Below, piece after piece: positions 23,701 through 36,400 of a DNA stretch of 64,000 bases. Below the pieces are notes generated by a model. The model worked only from the letters and a program-made list of their open reading frames with translations, was not told where the DNA came from and ran no database searches. The DNA lies in assembly GCA_949361645.1 (NCBI GenBank), contig OX442431.1, forward strand, positions 4,027,550 through 4,091,549, in the 5' to 3' direction. Source of the stretch: Spongilla lacustris. Its lineage: Eukaryota; Porifera; Demospongiae; Spongillida; Spongillidae. The first letter of the stretch is position 1, and each line of letters begins with the position of its first letter. Made by a program: the position numbers and the translations under genes.

Positions 23701-24960
23701 ATATGGGAAATTGATAGGGCTAACCGTTTTAAAATTAAACACAAAGCATTTCTGGTACATAAATGTGCCCAGGGCCATTTGCATGGAAACTGTCCCAAGT
23801 GATACATAAATAAACAATGACAATAGCAAGTGACATTTAAAAATACAATGATTTATACATACTCATATTTGTCTGTCCATTACAGTATGAGGTTATAAGT
23901 GGGTAGTTTTTATTGTCTGTGAATAGCAAAATTCCTCTATCAAATAATTCTTATGCATCAAATAATTGTCATGGACTTACTTAAAAAGGCACTGAAATGC
24001 AAGCACTATTTGTAAAGGTTTTGCTGGTACCATGTAGCACTGTGGCTTGTGCAACCACAATAGCACTTGACTGATCCCCACATGCATCAGAATACGCTTT
24101 TAAATATTAACTATCAAACATGACTATACATATGTCCAGCTGCCTATTTTTACGAGTCAGTCCGCAACAGCTAAGCTAAACGGATAAGTCTCTATGGGCA
24201 GCTGTGATATCCTGCCCGTCATAATGTCAGGTTCCCAGACCCTGACAATTCCATATAATGATTAATTACACTGATGGAAGGAGACAAGGTAGCTCTCAAC
24301 AGTTCCCTGATAGAACGGAGGATGTCACATGCAGGGGACATTTTGGTACCAACACACCTTCCCAGTGCTGAAAAGGGACCTGGGAATCAGCAATTCTGAT
24401 AATTCTGCTAAAACTATAGAATTTCTATTGATCAGCCATTGGGTAGGACTTCAAAATTACAGTGAGCCAGTTTCCCCCTGTTGGATTTCATCTTAAACAT
24501 GACAAATAGAATGCTATCATATTTATGATGTACTGCAAACCTGTATTATGAAGTGTGGGTGCTCAAATGATACCTTGCTTCATTTATTATAGTTCAATGC
24601 AACCAACAACATAGATCAAATTTGTCGCGCACATCAACTTGTGATGGAGGGATACAAATGGCACTTTAATGAGACTGTGCTAACTGTATGGTCAGCTCCA
24701 AACTACTGTTATAGGTTTGTTCTAAGAATTGTATATATTGATTCTAGTGCTTTATTGAGTCATGTTTGTATTTTTTAGATGCGGAAATGTTGCAGCTATT
24801 TTTGAACTGGATGAAAATCTGCGGAAAAATTATACCATATTTGAGGCTGCACCAAATGCAAGTTCTGTAAGCTTGGGAGAGAACACTGCTCATGTTTCTC
24901 TCAATGCAGGATATCAGAGGAGAGCCTACAAAGAAACCAATTCCAGAGTATTTTCTCTAG
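18993..24960 (+). CDS. PPP4C: Protein phosphatase 4 catalytic subunit
   Basis: Thirteen exons: 18993-19018, 19072-19143, 19500-19551, 19609-19659, 19712-19813, 19950-20012, 21064-21174, 21231-21281, 22786-22861, 22927-22994, 24593-24714, 24779-24866 and 24910-24960; 310 residues, against 307 in human. All junctions are in phase. Metallophosphatase motifs are complete: GDIHG, GDFVDRG, RGNHES, the HGG of FCVHGG, WSDPE, and the RAHQ and [11 protein letters not shown] segments. The C-terminus ends IPEYFL, the DYFL-type tail whose terminal Leu is carboxymethylated in PP2A-like enzymes; it needs a 43-base intron (24867-24909) to be read. [12 protein letters not shown] and EESNVQRVD point to PP4 rather than PP6 or PP2A. 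Introns 6, 8 and 10 carry repeat insertions. Confidence 0.96.
20440..20820. mobile_element. Foldback element with expanded poly-C, in PPP4C intron
   Basis: Two arms of about 160-200 bases are inverted copies meeting near 20602-20612 (AACGAACGTT). Shared blocks include AAGGATGACTTTA, GCTTTCGTCTAAA, TATCTAATTAGT and TGTTTA-GCTTTGTT. The right arm contains a run of 29 C at 20703-20731. The outer ends are iterations of ATCCTTAATTAAGGAT. No protein-coding capacity, consistent with a non-autonomous foldback or MITE. Confidence 0.65.
21821..22262 (-). mobile_element. Antisense remnant of a non-LTR retroelement C-terminus
   Basis: The minus strand reads [19 protein letters not shown], then with a frame change [14 protein letters not shown] and [27 protein letters not shown] and AAFD-TV-SPLN also occur in the piece at 42930-43080, so this is a diverged member of the same retroelement family. 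It lies in PPP4C intron 8 in the opposite direction to the host gene. Frames are broken. Confidence 0.6.
23215..23705. mobile_element. Diverged foldback element, relative of 51551-52365
   Basis: The left end (CTCTACGGTAAAACCTATTT then GCAGTCTTGTACTAC) is mirrored at the right end (near 23660-23700 on the other strand, GTAAGGTATATTCTGCAGTC). Between them a block with GGAGCATCCAAA, GATTTTT, GTAGCT-TTGATTTGTTCTGTT occurs twice in direct orientation (about 23310 and 23560). The same sequence order is found in the left arm of the foldback at 51551. It sits in PPP4C intron 10. Confidence 0.55.
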
Positions 24961-25110
24961 TGTTTATCTGCTAACTTATTCTGTCTTTGTTTCTCTGTAT
25001 GTTTTTATTTGATATGGAGCTTTACCTTATCACAAATGCAAGATACAGTTAATTTTAATGACTGGCAATATTCTATATTGAGCAGCAAGTACTTTGTAAA
25101 TAATTAATGT

Positions 25111-26610
25111 TCAAGATACAGGTCCCAATAAATGATGATTAGGTACTGCAGCACCTTCGTGCCTCTTAATTTCATTGGTGATTTCTGTGAGATCTTTTAT
25201 AAATGTTTGAACCTAGTGGACAGGTTGGTTACTGATGTAGATACAACCAATTTTGTACTGTTACCTTTTCCAACTGAAGTAATGTCTGTCCTGCTTCTGA
25301 AGGTGGCATCTTTTTTTGTAAATGTTTGTACATTAGGGTAAGCAGGTTATGTGTTGCCATTTTAATTTGCCCAAGTAACAAAGTTTTCTTGGCAGCAGTG
25401 GTTTGTATTCGAGCCCACTCAGATTCCCTGTAACGTTAACGTAGCTGATAAATCAAGTCTACTAAAATAGGTTAATTACTCGTACCATTTAACTGTTTCA
25501 CTTTGAACGTCTTCTAGTATGGTTTGCAAATTAGCCAACTACAAGGGTTCATAAATACACCAATAATGTGCATGAGACACCGATTGTGGCATATAGACAT
25601 ACCTCATTGTTGTACCCTAGAATTTCATTAGTCCTTTCCTATTGCACCAATTTCCAAATGTTTTATGCCCGACAATTGATTAGTACCAATAGTACCTCAG
25701 TAAATTTTATTAGGTCTGTCCTTTCCGTCTCTATTGAATCTTGATTTCTGTGCTCTCGCTCCAAAAGATCCTGCCAATCAAACATAGATCGAATACCTGT
25801 AATGCTATTCTATCAGTACATACTTCTCTGGTTTGTTTGAGAGTTTCATAACGACTAATAATCTCTTGGGTTTCATCGAACTGCAAAGTGAGAGTACGTG
25901 TAAGGATATATAAGAGTTTACAATTGTGACGTACTTCATCTGATTGCTCAACGACTTTTTCCAAAAATTGACGGTACACTGTGAATTTTTTGAGCTTTGC
26001 CTTCTGTTTTTTCCCTGTGATATTCAGTTCTTCAATTTCTTGTACGAGCCTATATTACGTGCATAGGATAGAATTGCTGCCTGTAATGCCCTTGTCGAGT
26101 GCCAAACCTTTCTATTTCCCTGTCCTTCTGCCTGCAAAGATCTTGCTCGTTCTTGGCTTTCTTCAAAGCTCTCGCACGTTTCAAGTCATTTTCCTAGTAC
26201 AAGTACAGTAAAAAAAACTTTGAAGGCTCTGGTTAAGTACCTTCAGGAATTTGTCGAATTTCAGTAACGATTCCTTAAGCTTTTGTTCTTTCCGTTGTAA
26301 CTCGTCTCTTCTTTGTTGCAAAGTTTCCATTTTCATTTGGAATTCCTGAAATATATTATACATGTACCGTGTAATCGACGCTCTTCATTACTTCTTTCTG
26401 CGCCGCAAGGGCCTGCTCTACTTCAGCCATTTCTCGTTTCTTTTCTAACAACCGCGTAGCAGGAGTTAAATGGTCTGCTTCTTGCTCTGGCATTTTCCTT
26501 CAAAATGTTATTAATGATGACATCCTCCCTCAAACGATCAGCTAAACTTACACCATCAACCTGTTTTCAAAGGTTGTTTTAAAATAGTCTTCTAGACCTG
26601 CTGCTGCCAT
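25111..26610 (-). CDS. CCDC42: CCDC42-like ciliary/sperm coiled-coil protein
   Basis: Ten minus-strand exons in phase: 26610-26561, 26497-26392, 26345-26241, 26193-26108, 26049-25935, 25880-25797, 25770-25696, 25538-25486, 25427-25265 and 25212-25111, giving 312 residues against 316 in human CCDC42. Motifs that fit the family are [12 protein letters not shown] at the start, [64 protein letters not shown], and [20 protein letters not shown] with IKMATHNL. Nearly the whole protein is predicted coiled coil. CCDC42 and its sister CFAP73 are axoneme or sperm-tail components; CFAP73 is the alternative name. It is head to head with the WD40 gene and convergent with PPP4C (150 bases between stops). 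Confidence 0.88.
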
Positions 26611-26679
26611 TTCTGCGGTGTATAGATTGGTTGCTATGGATACTGTTTACGGCACAACAGCCCCACCCCTAGCCCTGCA
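26611..26679. promoter_or_regulatory. Shared promoter spacer of CCDC42 and the WD40 gene
   Basis: Only 69 bases part the start codons of two divergent genes. No TATA box or E-box stands out. Co-expression in ciliated cells would be a reasonable guess, since one partner is a ciliary protein, but the sequence does not show it. Confidence 0.4.
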
Positions 26680-28321
26680 ATGCCCGTTCTTACGGAAGAG
26701 CTCCTGCGATTGAAAGGGCATCGTTGGCAAGTGTCTTGTGTCGCATTTAGTCCCGATGGATTGCGCTTTGCTTCTGGAGGATGGGACAAAGAAATCCACG
26801 TTAGAAATCTTGCAGCTCCCGATACAACGTGCGTATTAAAGGGTGCGCACAAGGTGCCTGTAACATCAGTATGCTGGCAGAAGCCACAAGGAAATATTGT
26901 GTGCACTGGATCAGCAGACTGTACTGCCGTTCTGTGGAATGTTTCAACCGAAAGGAGCGTGGCAACTTTGAGAGGCCATTATGGTTGGGTTCTCGGAACG
27001 TCGTTTTCTAACGTGCTTCCGTCGTGTATTGCAACAGCATCCTGGGACAAACTCGTGCGTCTCTGGTCTCCCGAATCGCAAAATGTTATAAGTACTCTAA
27101 CTGGACACACAAAGGGCGTGTGGTCTGTTGATTTTCATCCTCGTTCTACTGAGCTGTGCTCCGGCGGCGATGAAGGCAACGTTATTGTATGGGATGCACG
27201 CAGCTGTAGACCCACTGCCACTCTTTCTGGCGGACATTCAAGCGGGATTTATTGCGCAGCATGGTCTCCAGATGGCTCCCTTATTGCATCGGGATCAAGT
27301 GACACCAAGGTAATGATAATTAACTGCCATGCATGAGTGTCACTGTGTCAGCTTACACTCATCTATCGTTTTACAGGTTTGTATATGGGAACTTCGCACC
27401 CGCTCCGTATTGAAAACTGTTCTTGGTCACACTGATACAGTTAAAAGCATTGCATTCAATCCCCAACAACAGAATGTAGCAATTCCTGTTATGGCATCTG
27501 CTGGTGGTTGCTCTGTTAGGCTTTCTGACTTGCGACCTTCTCATAAGACTGATATCATAACTTTGACACCACATGCAACTGGAAAGGAGGTGGAGTCAGT
27601 AGCGATTTCTCCTGATGGAACCTTGCTTGCATCTGGCGGTCGTGACGGCTTAATTGTGCTTCATAATTTGTTTGTTCCTTCTGTTCTACCAAGATCTGAG
27701 AGTTATCGTTCCAGCTCAGCATTTGTCAGAACTAGCCGCACATTTTCTAACAAATCAACTCATCAAGAAGATAATGAAGATGCAACTGATGAAAATGAAA
27801 TTGCAGCTGAAGTCGCAGCGCTTGACAGCATCCTTACAGACTCACTTGAACCAAAAGCGTACACAAAGTTAAAGCGACTCAGCAGAGCAGAAGAGAAGGG
27901 AGTAGAAATATCCCAACCTACAGAAAAGCGCATAGGGTCTAGTGCAAAAAAGTCACGTGCAGAAAGAGCTAAGAGAAAACCAGCTGACATTGCAAACACA
28001 GTTTCTCACATTTCACGTCAAGATCCAATGTTGCTACCACAGCCTTCATCTCTGCTTGCTTCAGAAACTATTGCATCAAAGGTGGTTGCATTCACTTCTT
28101 CGGCAGTTCCTAAAACTGCAAGTGCACCTCCCCGTGAAGGTAAAACAAGGTACGAACAACCAGTTGACTTTTCAAAAATAAAAAAACAATTTGAAAAGGA
28201 AGAAGAAAGTTCTCAAGAGGAACCCCCTAGTATTTCACAGGTTCTGTCCGCCAGTAGTATTCCATATGTAACATCCACCATCATGGAAGATGAAAGCGAT
28301 GAGGATTTGACTGAGATATAA
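26680..28321 (+). CDS. WD40 beta-propeller protein with Ser/acid-rich tail
   Basis: Two exons, 26680-27309 and 27377-28321, joined in phase: 524 residues. The first 320 or so form seven WD40 blades, with strand ends HVRN, VLWN, RLWS, IVWD, CIWE, RLSD and VLHN and regular GH dipeptides (LKGHRWQVSCVAFSPDG opens blade one). The remaining 200 residues are Ser-, Lys- and Glu-rich with no fold I can name, ending in an acidic ESDEDLTEI. I do not recognise a clear orthologue; POC1-like and other ciliary WD40 proteins are possible but not supported by a diagnostic motif. The single intron of 67 bases lies between blades five and six. Confidence 0.82.
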
Positions 28322-30447
28322 CTTTGTCTTCATACAAAGAGTGTATGCGTGTACTATTAGTCCCTGCTTTTGAATGTTTGAATGCCTGGTGCATATACAC
28401 TGAAAGTTGTAGCTAGTAGCTTTTGGCAAAGAATTACTATACTAGATCGCAATCGGAGGATATTAAATAATAAGCTACACAATTTATATTATAGCTACAA
28501 CCAGTATTAAAATTACAGCTTCTGTAAATTGATGTACATGTACACCTCACGTACATGTAAATGTCTAGTCTTAATCCTTAATACAGCCAATGAATTTTAG
28601 ATTGTCTGCATTGTATGGCTAGTGTTAAAGAGCCATCAAAATTTGATAACCAGTTAATTACTTTCTCATGTAGGTGCCAGATTTGATATATCATGATGAT
28701 TTTCAAGAGATCAGGCTTATAAAGCCTGAGTCTTGTTTATATAAAGTCAGTTAAAACTTCAAATCGTAATTATTTTTAAATAATATACCATTATTGATCA
28801 AAAGTTCAAACCTGTAGTGTAAAGCTCACCAGACATTGCTGTGACAACATACCAATTAGCACTTTTTGTTGGTCCAAGACATGAAGAGATACGAGTTTGA
28901 TCGCTACAAACACATCCCTTTAACTTTTTGGGCACCAAGTGCATATTTGTATGAATGGAGTCCATGCATGATAACAGATCAGTTTTTTTTTTGTAAATAC
29001 AATATTGGTAAGTGCAAAGAGTTCAGGAGGCATTTGCTATATGTATACATTTATACGTACACCTAATTAGTACAACGTATGTATTCTATATGTACAGGAT
29101 ACTAGAGTATTCATTACACCCCACAGCCTATTGATGTACCTTGCTTTTTTTTTTTCCTGGACCGCAACTATTCAAATTTCTGAAACGCTATGTAGATAAA
29201 CCGTTATTGGTCACATAGATCTAACATAAACTGATAAGGGTTGCACAGCCATATTATTCAGATCCCCCCCCCATGCTGGTAAAAACAAAACAAAAAAACA
29301 AAACAAAAACATGTTGCTGGAAATTACTTTCAATGGGAGTGGATTAATTGTGAAGCACAAATTGAGGTACCTCTACATGTAATATACTATGCACATGTTT
29401 GAAGAGCGAGAACTAGCCAGGAATCGAAAAGTTGTGGAGTAAATTATGCAGCACTTGAGTGGTATAGCGGTATACAAACATACTTGCTGGCACTCAAAGA
29501 GTTAAGCTACAAAATTGAAAATCATGTGCAAAAGAAGTCAACCCTCATTCTTTTAGTTTTTGTTTTGATCAGTTACATAAAATATAGTAGTGTCTGTCTG
29601 TCAGTTTTTCCCACCCTGTCCTCGTTATCATGATTCTGTGTACACTACTTCTATCTTCTAAATTGAGAGTTGTTAACATATCCATTTTGAGGTCATGAAA
29701 CCAGCTCTCTTCTTAACTGAGATGGCCAATTGATAGTAAGTTTGGTAACATTGCTACTTGAGTAATTATCAGGATGGTGATAAATTATTATTCATAGGCC
29801 CCATGATGCTTAACTGGGAATGCTTTAATAGTTTTACTGCAATGTTCAAATAGTTTATTCATCTAGGCATATCATGAAAAGCCGAATTGTAATATGAGAG
29901 GTTCAAGAGGAAATGTATTTTATACAGTAACCATGGTTTCTCATAAAACTATTCATGATGTTCTTACACCAATAAGGCCTTCAACAGGAGAAGGCCTGTC
30001 TCACAGTTTACAGATTAATATTCTCACTGGGCACCAAACGTGTATATTTTGAACTTTGTTGAGGAGTTATACAGTAGGCAATTACATCATAAGCAGTTGA
30101 GATTCTTCTCATTATTACTGTTATTTTTTCTCTCTTGAGAGGAAGAGCCCCTGTTCAATATGTTAATAATTAAATAGTCCTACATTTCAGCAATATAAAG
30201 TAGCATCCTAAAAGGAGTAAGTTCAATTTTAGCATAACACACATTTCCATTATTTATAAAAAAAAAACTACAACTTTCTTAGAGAATGTTCTTTATTCAC
30301 TTCTACCACTGGACATTACATTAAATACAGTGCACTTTATAAAGCTCTTCACACAAAATTAAGGACAGCTCTACTAGACATATCAGATGCAGTTAGATGA
30401 TAATTATACATACATAAATAAAAGTTCCTGTTTAAAAAGACTAATTA
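28322..30447. other. Intergenic region without recognised gene
   Basis: Between the WD40 and desaturase genes, which converge. AT-rich with short homopolymers and an (AAAAC)-type run near 29282-29311. No open frame with recognisable protein and no RNA gene was seen. The last 150 bases are probably the desaturase 3' UTR. Confidence 0.5.
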
Positions 30448-33400
30448 TCAATCACTTTTTGTAGCGCCTTGACCCAACACCTTCAAGTGGTTGAAGTGGC
30501 ACCCCAGTGCTTCAGTCGTGGTGTCAACATAATGATATTTCAATCCGAATTCCTCACATGTCTTTTTTACAATGGGTGTTATCTTCATATAGTGTGATTG
30601 AATAACTCCAGGGAACAGGTGATGAGTGGTTTGGTGGTTAAGAGCTCCAGTAAATACTGTCCAAAACCAGCTATCTGTAGCATAATCCTGGGTTGTTGCA
30701 ACCTGCATCTCAGCCCTAGTAAAAACAAAAGTAGGGGCCCAGATTGACACAAATATATCTTTTTAATGTTCAATGAGCGATAACATGAAATGTAGTGATA
30801 TCGTGTGCTCACGTCATGCCAAAAAGGAGCATATTCATACATGTATAAAAACAACTCGAGTATCAACCACATGTGACTTCCATTGCATAAACTGCACTTA
30901 AACAAGTTATCCAATTAACCATTTGAAAAATGATTGACATATAAGTTTAGTTGAACTAAGAATGAGCTTCAAATACATATATATATCCCTACCAGTAGCT
31001 GCTTTGTAAAGACAAAGATATGAGACTGCCCAGTTGCAATCTTTGGTTTAAAAAATAACTAGATTCCTTTTGAAATATTTCTTTTGCTGCTGGGCATGAC
31101 AGAATGCTTTGCAGTTTCCTATTTTAACCACTAATCTGGAGGTTTTAATTTTAATATGACAGACATAATTTACACTCAATCAAGAGGAGATATAAAATAG
31201 GGCAAATTAACTCCATTTCATGTTTCTGAATTCTCTTGCAGTGAGCTTGTCTTGAATTCCAGATATGCACTGCCCGCATCTGTGGCACTATTTAGCTATT
31301 CAGAGCACAGTTTCCATGAATGATCTAGGGACACTTATAAAGTCTACGTATTATTCATGCAAAGGACACTTCCCAGATAAAATGGGTATACATGTAGATG
31401 GCATTGTTCAATAAGAAGATGATGACAGAGAGAAAAACTTTTGCAGTTACGAGAACAATACAAGCTTTTTTGCTCTTTTAAAGAATGGCTTGGCTACTTG
31501 AACAAAAGTGAAACTAAACACGTTTGAAATTACCTGACTCCCGATACCCGTGGCCACATTAGTAATGACATTCATGATGCAGTAGAAATCCTATATGGAA
31601 TGGGTACTATGGGTTGAAACGTCATCAAAAGCAATGCATCTATTCAGATTATTGTACAATAATCAATAGAAATGACCAGTTTGAACTAAAACAGATTGCT
31701 TCACATGAGATAACAATATGGTGCTTGTTTAAAATAATAATAATAATCACAAGTCATTGCATTTCATGACAACAATCCACTAACCCTGGGGAGAGGAGGT
31801 GGGGGTGAGGGACGCCAATTGAAAATACAATAGGCAAGTTTTCTGTCCATACTTTAGTGGCCAATTTCAACCGTGCAATTTGAATTTTGTATGCAGAAAT
31901 GATATTGGTCTAATGAACCTTTGATCATGGATGGGTTTTGTTCACAAGCACAGTGACACGTTTTGATCCACTCACATACAAGTAAAAACTCAAGGTGATG
32001 GTTATGTATACTTTAAACTAGTATATACATGCACATGTAAGTGATGGGGTTAATATCGTACCAATAGGGAAGTGTCCACATAAATGTACAGTCTGAAATA
32101 TTGTACACATTGGACTTACCAGTCCATATGCACCACATTGTCCTTGTCTGGCTTTGGCCACTCCACCTATGGTTGAGTTATTTGTAATACATGTAAATAC
32201 AATTATGTACTAACCTCACTTATCACATGAGATGTCTGGAAGATAAGAGCTAACCAGTAGCTGCCACTAATTTCTGCAATTATATTCATCAGCAGCTGCA
32301 TGATGTGGTAAGCACAAAATCAAGCAGGGCACAGGGAAGTGAACATAAAATTTAATAAATTTAAGCACACGCTAATTGCACAGAGTGTGCATTATATTAG
32401 TGCTGCATTGATTTAATCCATTTGATAGCATCCTAACAAAAATAGGCTAAGCTAATGTATAGGTACAATAAAAAGAGGAAGTGGCCACCCTTTTCTCCTC
32501 CCCCCTCCCTCAGTTACATTGTACAACTGGTTCCTTCTGCTCTACACAGTCAGTAAGACAGTTAACCTATGATAATAAAACGGACTAAGATCTGCAGGGG
32601 ACTGAGATCTATAGATATGGAAACATGCACCTTATAGTAAGCATTTAAATACACACACTATCCTTGAAAATGTACTTCAACTTGTGAAATGTACATTTAC
32701 ATTGTTCTGCAATAAACAATCCAGTAACATCAACAAGTAGATAGCTTATACCATAATTAGTGACTAGCTTTTTTCTTTCACCACAAATCATGTAGTACAT
32801 ACAGAGAACTGACTATAATCCCATGCTACTTTAATAACGGTAATTAGTACTTGACAAGACAATGACTATACAGCTTACCATAGTTTTCCAGGGCATGAAG
32901 TACAGTGGAATGATGAAGCGATAGGTCACATGGGTGAGCTTTCCTCCCAAAATCATCAGAAGTTGTGTAAATGTTGGAGGATTCATTCTAATGGTAGCTG
33001 CAGAGAATAGCAAAGAGTGTCAAAGGAAACTAAACACACTTTTTGATGACATACTGTTTCTTAGTATCAGCAGTATGTAGAAATCCTGCAGACGTGTCTT
33101 GATACCAAGCTGCAAGACAATGTAGAGCAGTAGTGGAAGATACCAAGGATGTGTTTAGCTTACAACACAGTACAGCATAGGGACATAGACATGCTGATAG
33201 AAGTAGCGAGGAATCCATTTCTGATCCCATTTAATACGTCTTATATCTGACAGTTCCTGCACATTTTACATAGGAAAAGATCATGCAAATTGGTCAATAC
33301 AGTACACATTTGCAACATATTTTAAATATCAGAACATCTAGCATATTGAAGTGTAGCATGGCAAAAATGATTAGATACAAGTACATCAATGCTATCCTAG

Positions 33401-36400
33401 GTTAGCACTTGTGCTTATAAAACTACATGTAGCTACATGTAAATTTAACACACACATGTATAAAAAACACATTTTCAAAAGACCCCTACACGCAATGAGA
33501 ATGCATAGCTAAGTAATGGCATGTGTAAAATGCACACTGGTATACTGCCTAGCAAGGGTTATGGCGACAGACCTAGCTCATGGAGATGAGACATAAAAAA
33601 TATCAACAATTTTGAGCTTTTGTGTGTTTCCCTTAATATGGTAATACTTCCATACGGAAAATCTTTAAGCCTAATAATTAGCGAGTCGATCAGGGTGCAA
33701 TTCATGTATACAAGCTTGTCTTGTCTAAAAATGGCTCTTCCAAAGTAACGCCAGCTGAACACTTTCAACGCAATGTCCTTATGAAGCCATACAGGTGTAG
33801 CATACCCAAGGAGTGGTCTAATATTGGAAGGTGACATCACTATAGAACACCAGACAAATATAAATACTATGATCGTGACACTGGATTAACAGACTCTAAG
33901 TAGACACACTATTAAAGCAGCCAGTTTTGAGACCATTTGCAAAATTCAGTGTGTTAAAGGCACATACATGTACATAGTGTTGTATAGAGTTAACCACATG
34001 GTATGAGTTAACCACATGGTAAGTTATTCAAGTTCAATATGTGATTATGAATGAGTTCCCCGTAGAATTTCCTCACCGGTAGCACAAACACATCATCTCC
34101 CTAAAGATGGTCATGGTTTTCAATGTTTAATTCACAAACCATTGATATTTGAAGCATTGATATTTGAAGTATCAAAAGTACAAAGTAGGATTATAATTTG
34201 ATCCCCACGTCACAGCTTGCATCAATTTAAGGCCACTGGTGTTGCTCATAATGATACGAAATTACATGAATGTTTTTTTTTTAAATAGAAAAAAGCAACC
34301 TACAATACAAATATTAATACTGATAAGATATAACATGCGTTTCCGGGAATTACAGTTGGTCATCCCGTCTTAATTATACATGTACATGCCAGCTATGAAA
34401 TTTATAAACTGTTAGAATAATTTATTGGTGAAAATTTCATTCAACGTAAGAATGCTGATCTTTAATTTCCAGACGTCAGTGATCGAGGACTTTTGTTTAT
34501 AAAGAACACTGTTATAGTGCATTTGTCTGAGTGTGCTGGTTAGCTTATTAACTTTTGACTCAACCAAATTACTCCGAAGTGATAGGACTACTCGTACCTA
34601 GAAATAGTATGAACAGGGCAACACAACATATTAAAATTAAAACTTCCAGATTAGTGGTTAAAATAGGAAACTGCAAAGCATTCTGTCATGCCCAGCGGCA
34701 AAAGAAATATTTCAAAAGGAATCTAGGCATGCTCCATCAATCCAATACTCGCTTCTGTTGGTTAAACATAGCAACTGTGCTCCCTTTGTATGTGAAATCT
34801 TGACGATTGTACTGCACGTGATGGCATGCAGTGGAGGACCAATATCCTTAAGGACAAGGGAGCGGGAAGAAAGCCAGTCTACGTTGCCAGTGCACATGTC
34901 TGAAAACTTTACATATTGCATTTATTGTGAGGTGCTCAGCCCTGTCGAGGCAAATGTGTAGATGGTACAGATGCAAATTTCATTGGGTGGGCATTTAGTG
35001 TGGCCTGCCGAGCGAGCTGTATTGACCTGCAAGATTTCCCTTTATGTACAAAAAATGTTGAAACACATTATTATTTCTTGAAGATGACAACCACACAGAT
35101 GGAAGCCAAACGCCCTATGAAGGAACTTGATTAGATGTGTTGTATAGTGATATCATTTATTCAGAGCAATTTGTAATGTTTTTTTCCCCACACCAAGTGA
35201 GGTTTTTTCCCCCTGGGCACACCATCTCTAAATAAACTAAATTAGCTATAGGCAGCCCCTGCTCTATCTACGTTAATGTTAAGTTTGTGGTATTAGAATA
35301 AATGTATGTTGTTGGGTGTGTCCTCTTATGTTCGAGTGTATTAGATGCGCTGTACATCGTCCTGAAAAGCAGCTGCTCACAGTTGTTTATATGCATGGGT
35401 GAGGTGTGATTACACTTAAGTACGAAGAGGAAGTTGATAATAAAAATCCAAGTGCATAAAGTGATTTGATGCAAAACTTATACAAAACAAGACTCAACTT
35501 ACAAAGGTTAATATTAATAGGGACCAAAGGTGCCTAAGTGTGTCTGATGACAGTTTAATTTGAACAAGCATCAACCTGCATGATAAGTACAGATGTGTGT
35601 GTTGGTCTTCAATGGTACGTGGATTTCAATTCTGTCATGTTACTAGTGAGGGTTCTGTGATCATGATAGATGGCACATTTAAAGTTTGGTTTACAAAATA
35701 ATGCATTTGATAAATAGGTCAAACTTTTAAATCTGTCTACAGGTAGAAGTGTTGATGATGCTGCAATCATAATTTAGTAAATCTAAGCACTATTTTTGCC
35801 TAAGTAAGCAGACACAAAGAGAAAAGTGACTACTACATGTATATAAATAGTTATACCATTTGAAACAGTTGTATTAATTGTGGGACACACATGTCGAAAA
35901 AAAAAATGTAACTATTATAGTAACAAATTACTACCAAATCTATACTTACTGAAGAAGCTGTTTGAATGTCAGGGTCTGCCCCATCAATATTTGTATATGG
36001 GTGGTGCCCAAGAATGTGCTATGGAAACAAAGAAACAATTCAGAACATTGTATGTGACAGCTTTTAAAATTGTAACTGCTACATGTTCATGCACATCAAG
36101 CTAAAGTTGCATTAAAATAGCTTACTTGGTGGATCCAGACATACATTGAGGCACCATGATAGAAATCGTGGACACCCCCTACCAATTTCCACACCCATGG
36201 CTTATGAGTAACTGCAAAATGGCTACACAAATCAATATGTTAATTGCCCAATTCGTAAGCACAGTACAAACTGTATACCTTGCGTCATGAGTGCACGACA
36301 TAGCAACCAGAGCAGAGAAAAAGCCCCATCCAAGACCGAATGCCATTACAGCAACCAAACTATTGTGAAATACCATCTGAAAGCACACAAGATATGAAAT

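Noticed and set aside
24762..24974. PP4 C-terminus read through as [13 protein letters not shown]...RVFSL
   Set aside because: The tail in another frame, after a 43-base GT-AG intron, gives the conserved IPEYFL end, so the read-through is intron retention.
25731..25800. CCDC42 exon read as [13 protein letters not shown] with a stop
   Set aside because: The correct frame after the acceptor at 25771 is [11 protein letters not shown], in phase with both neighbours.
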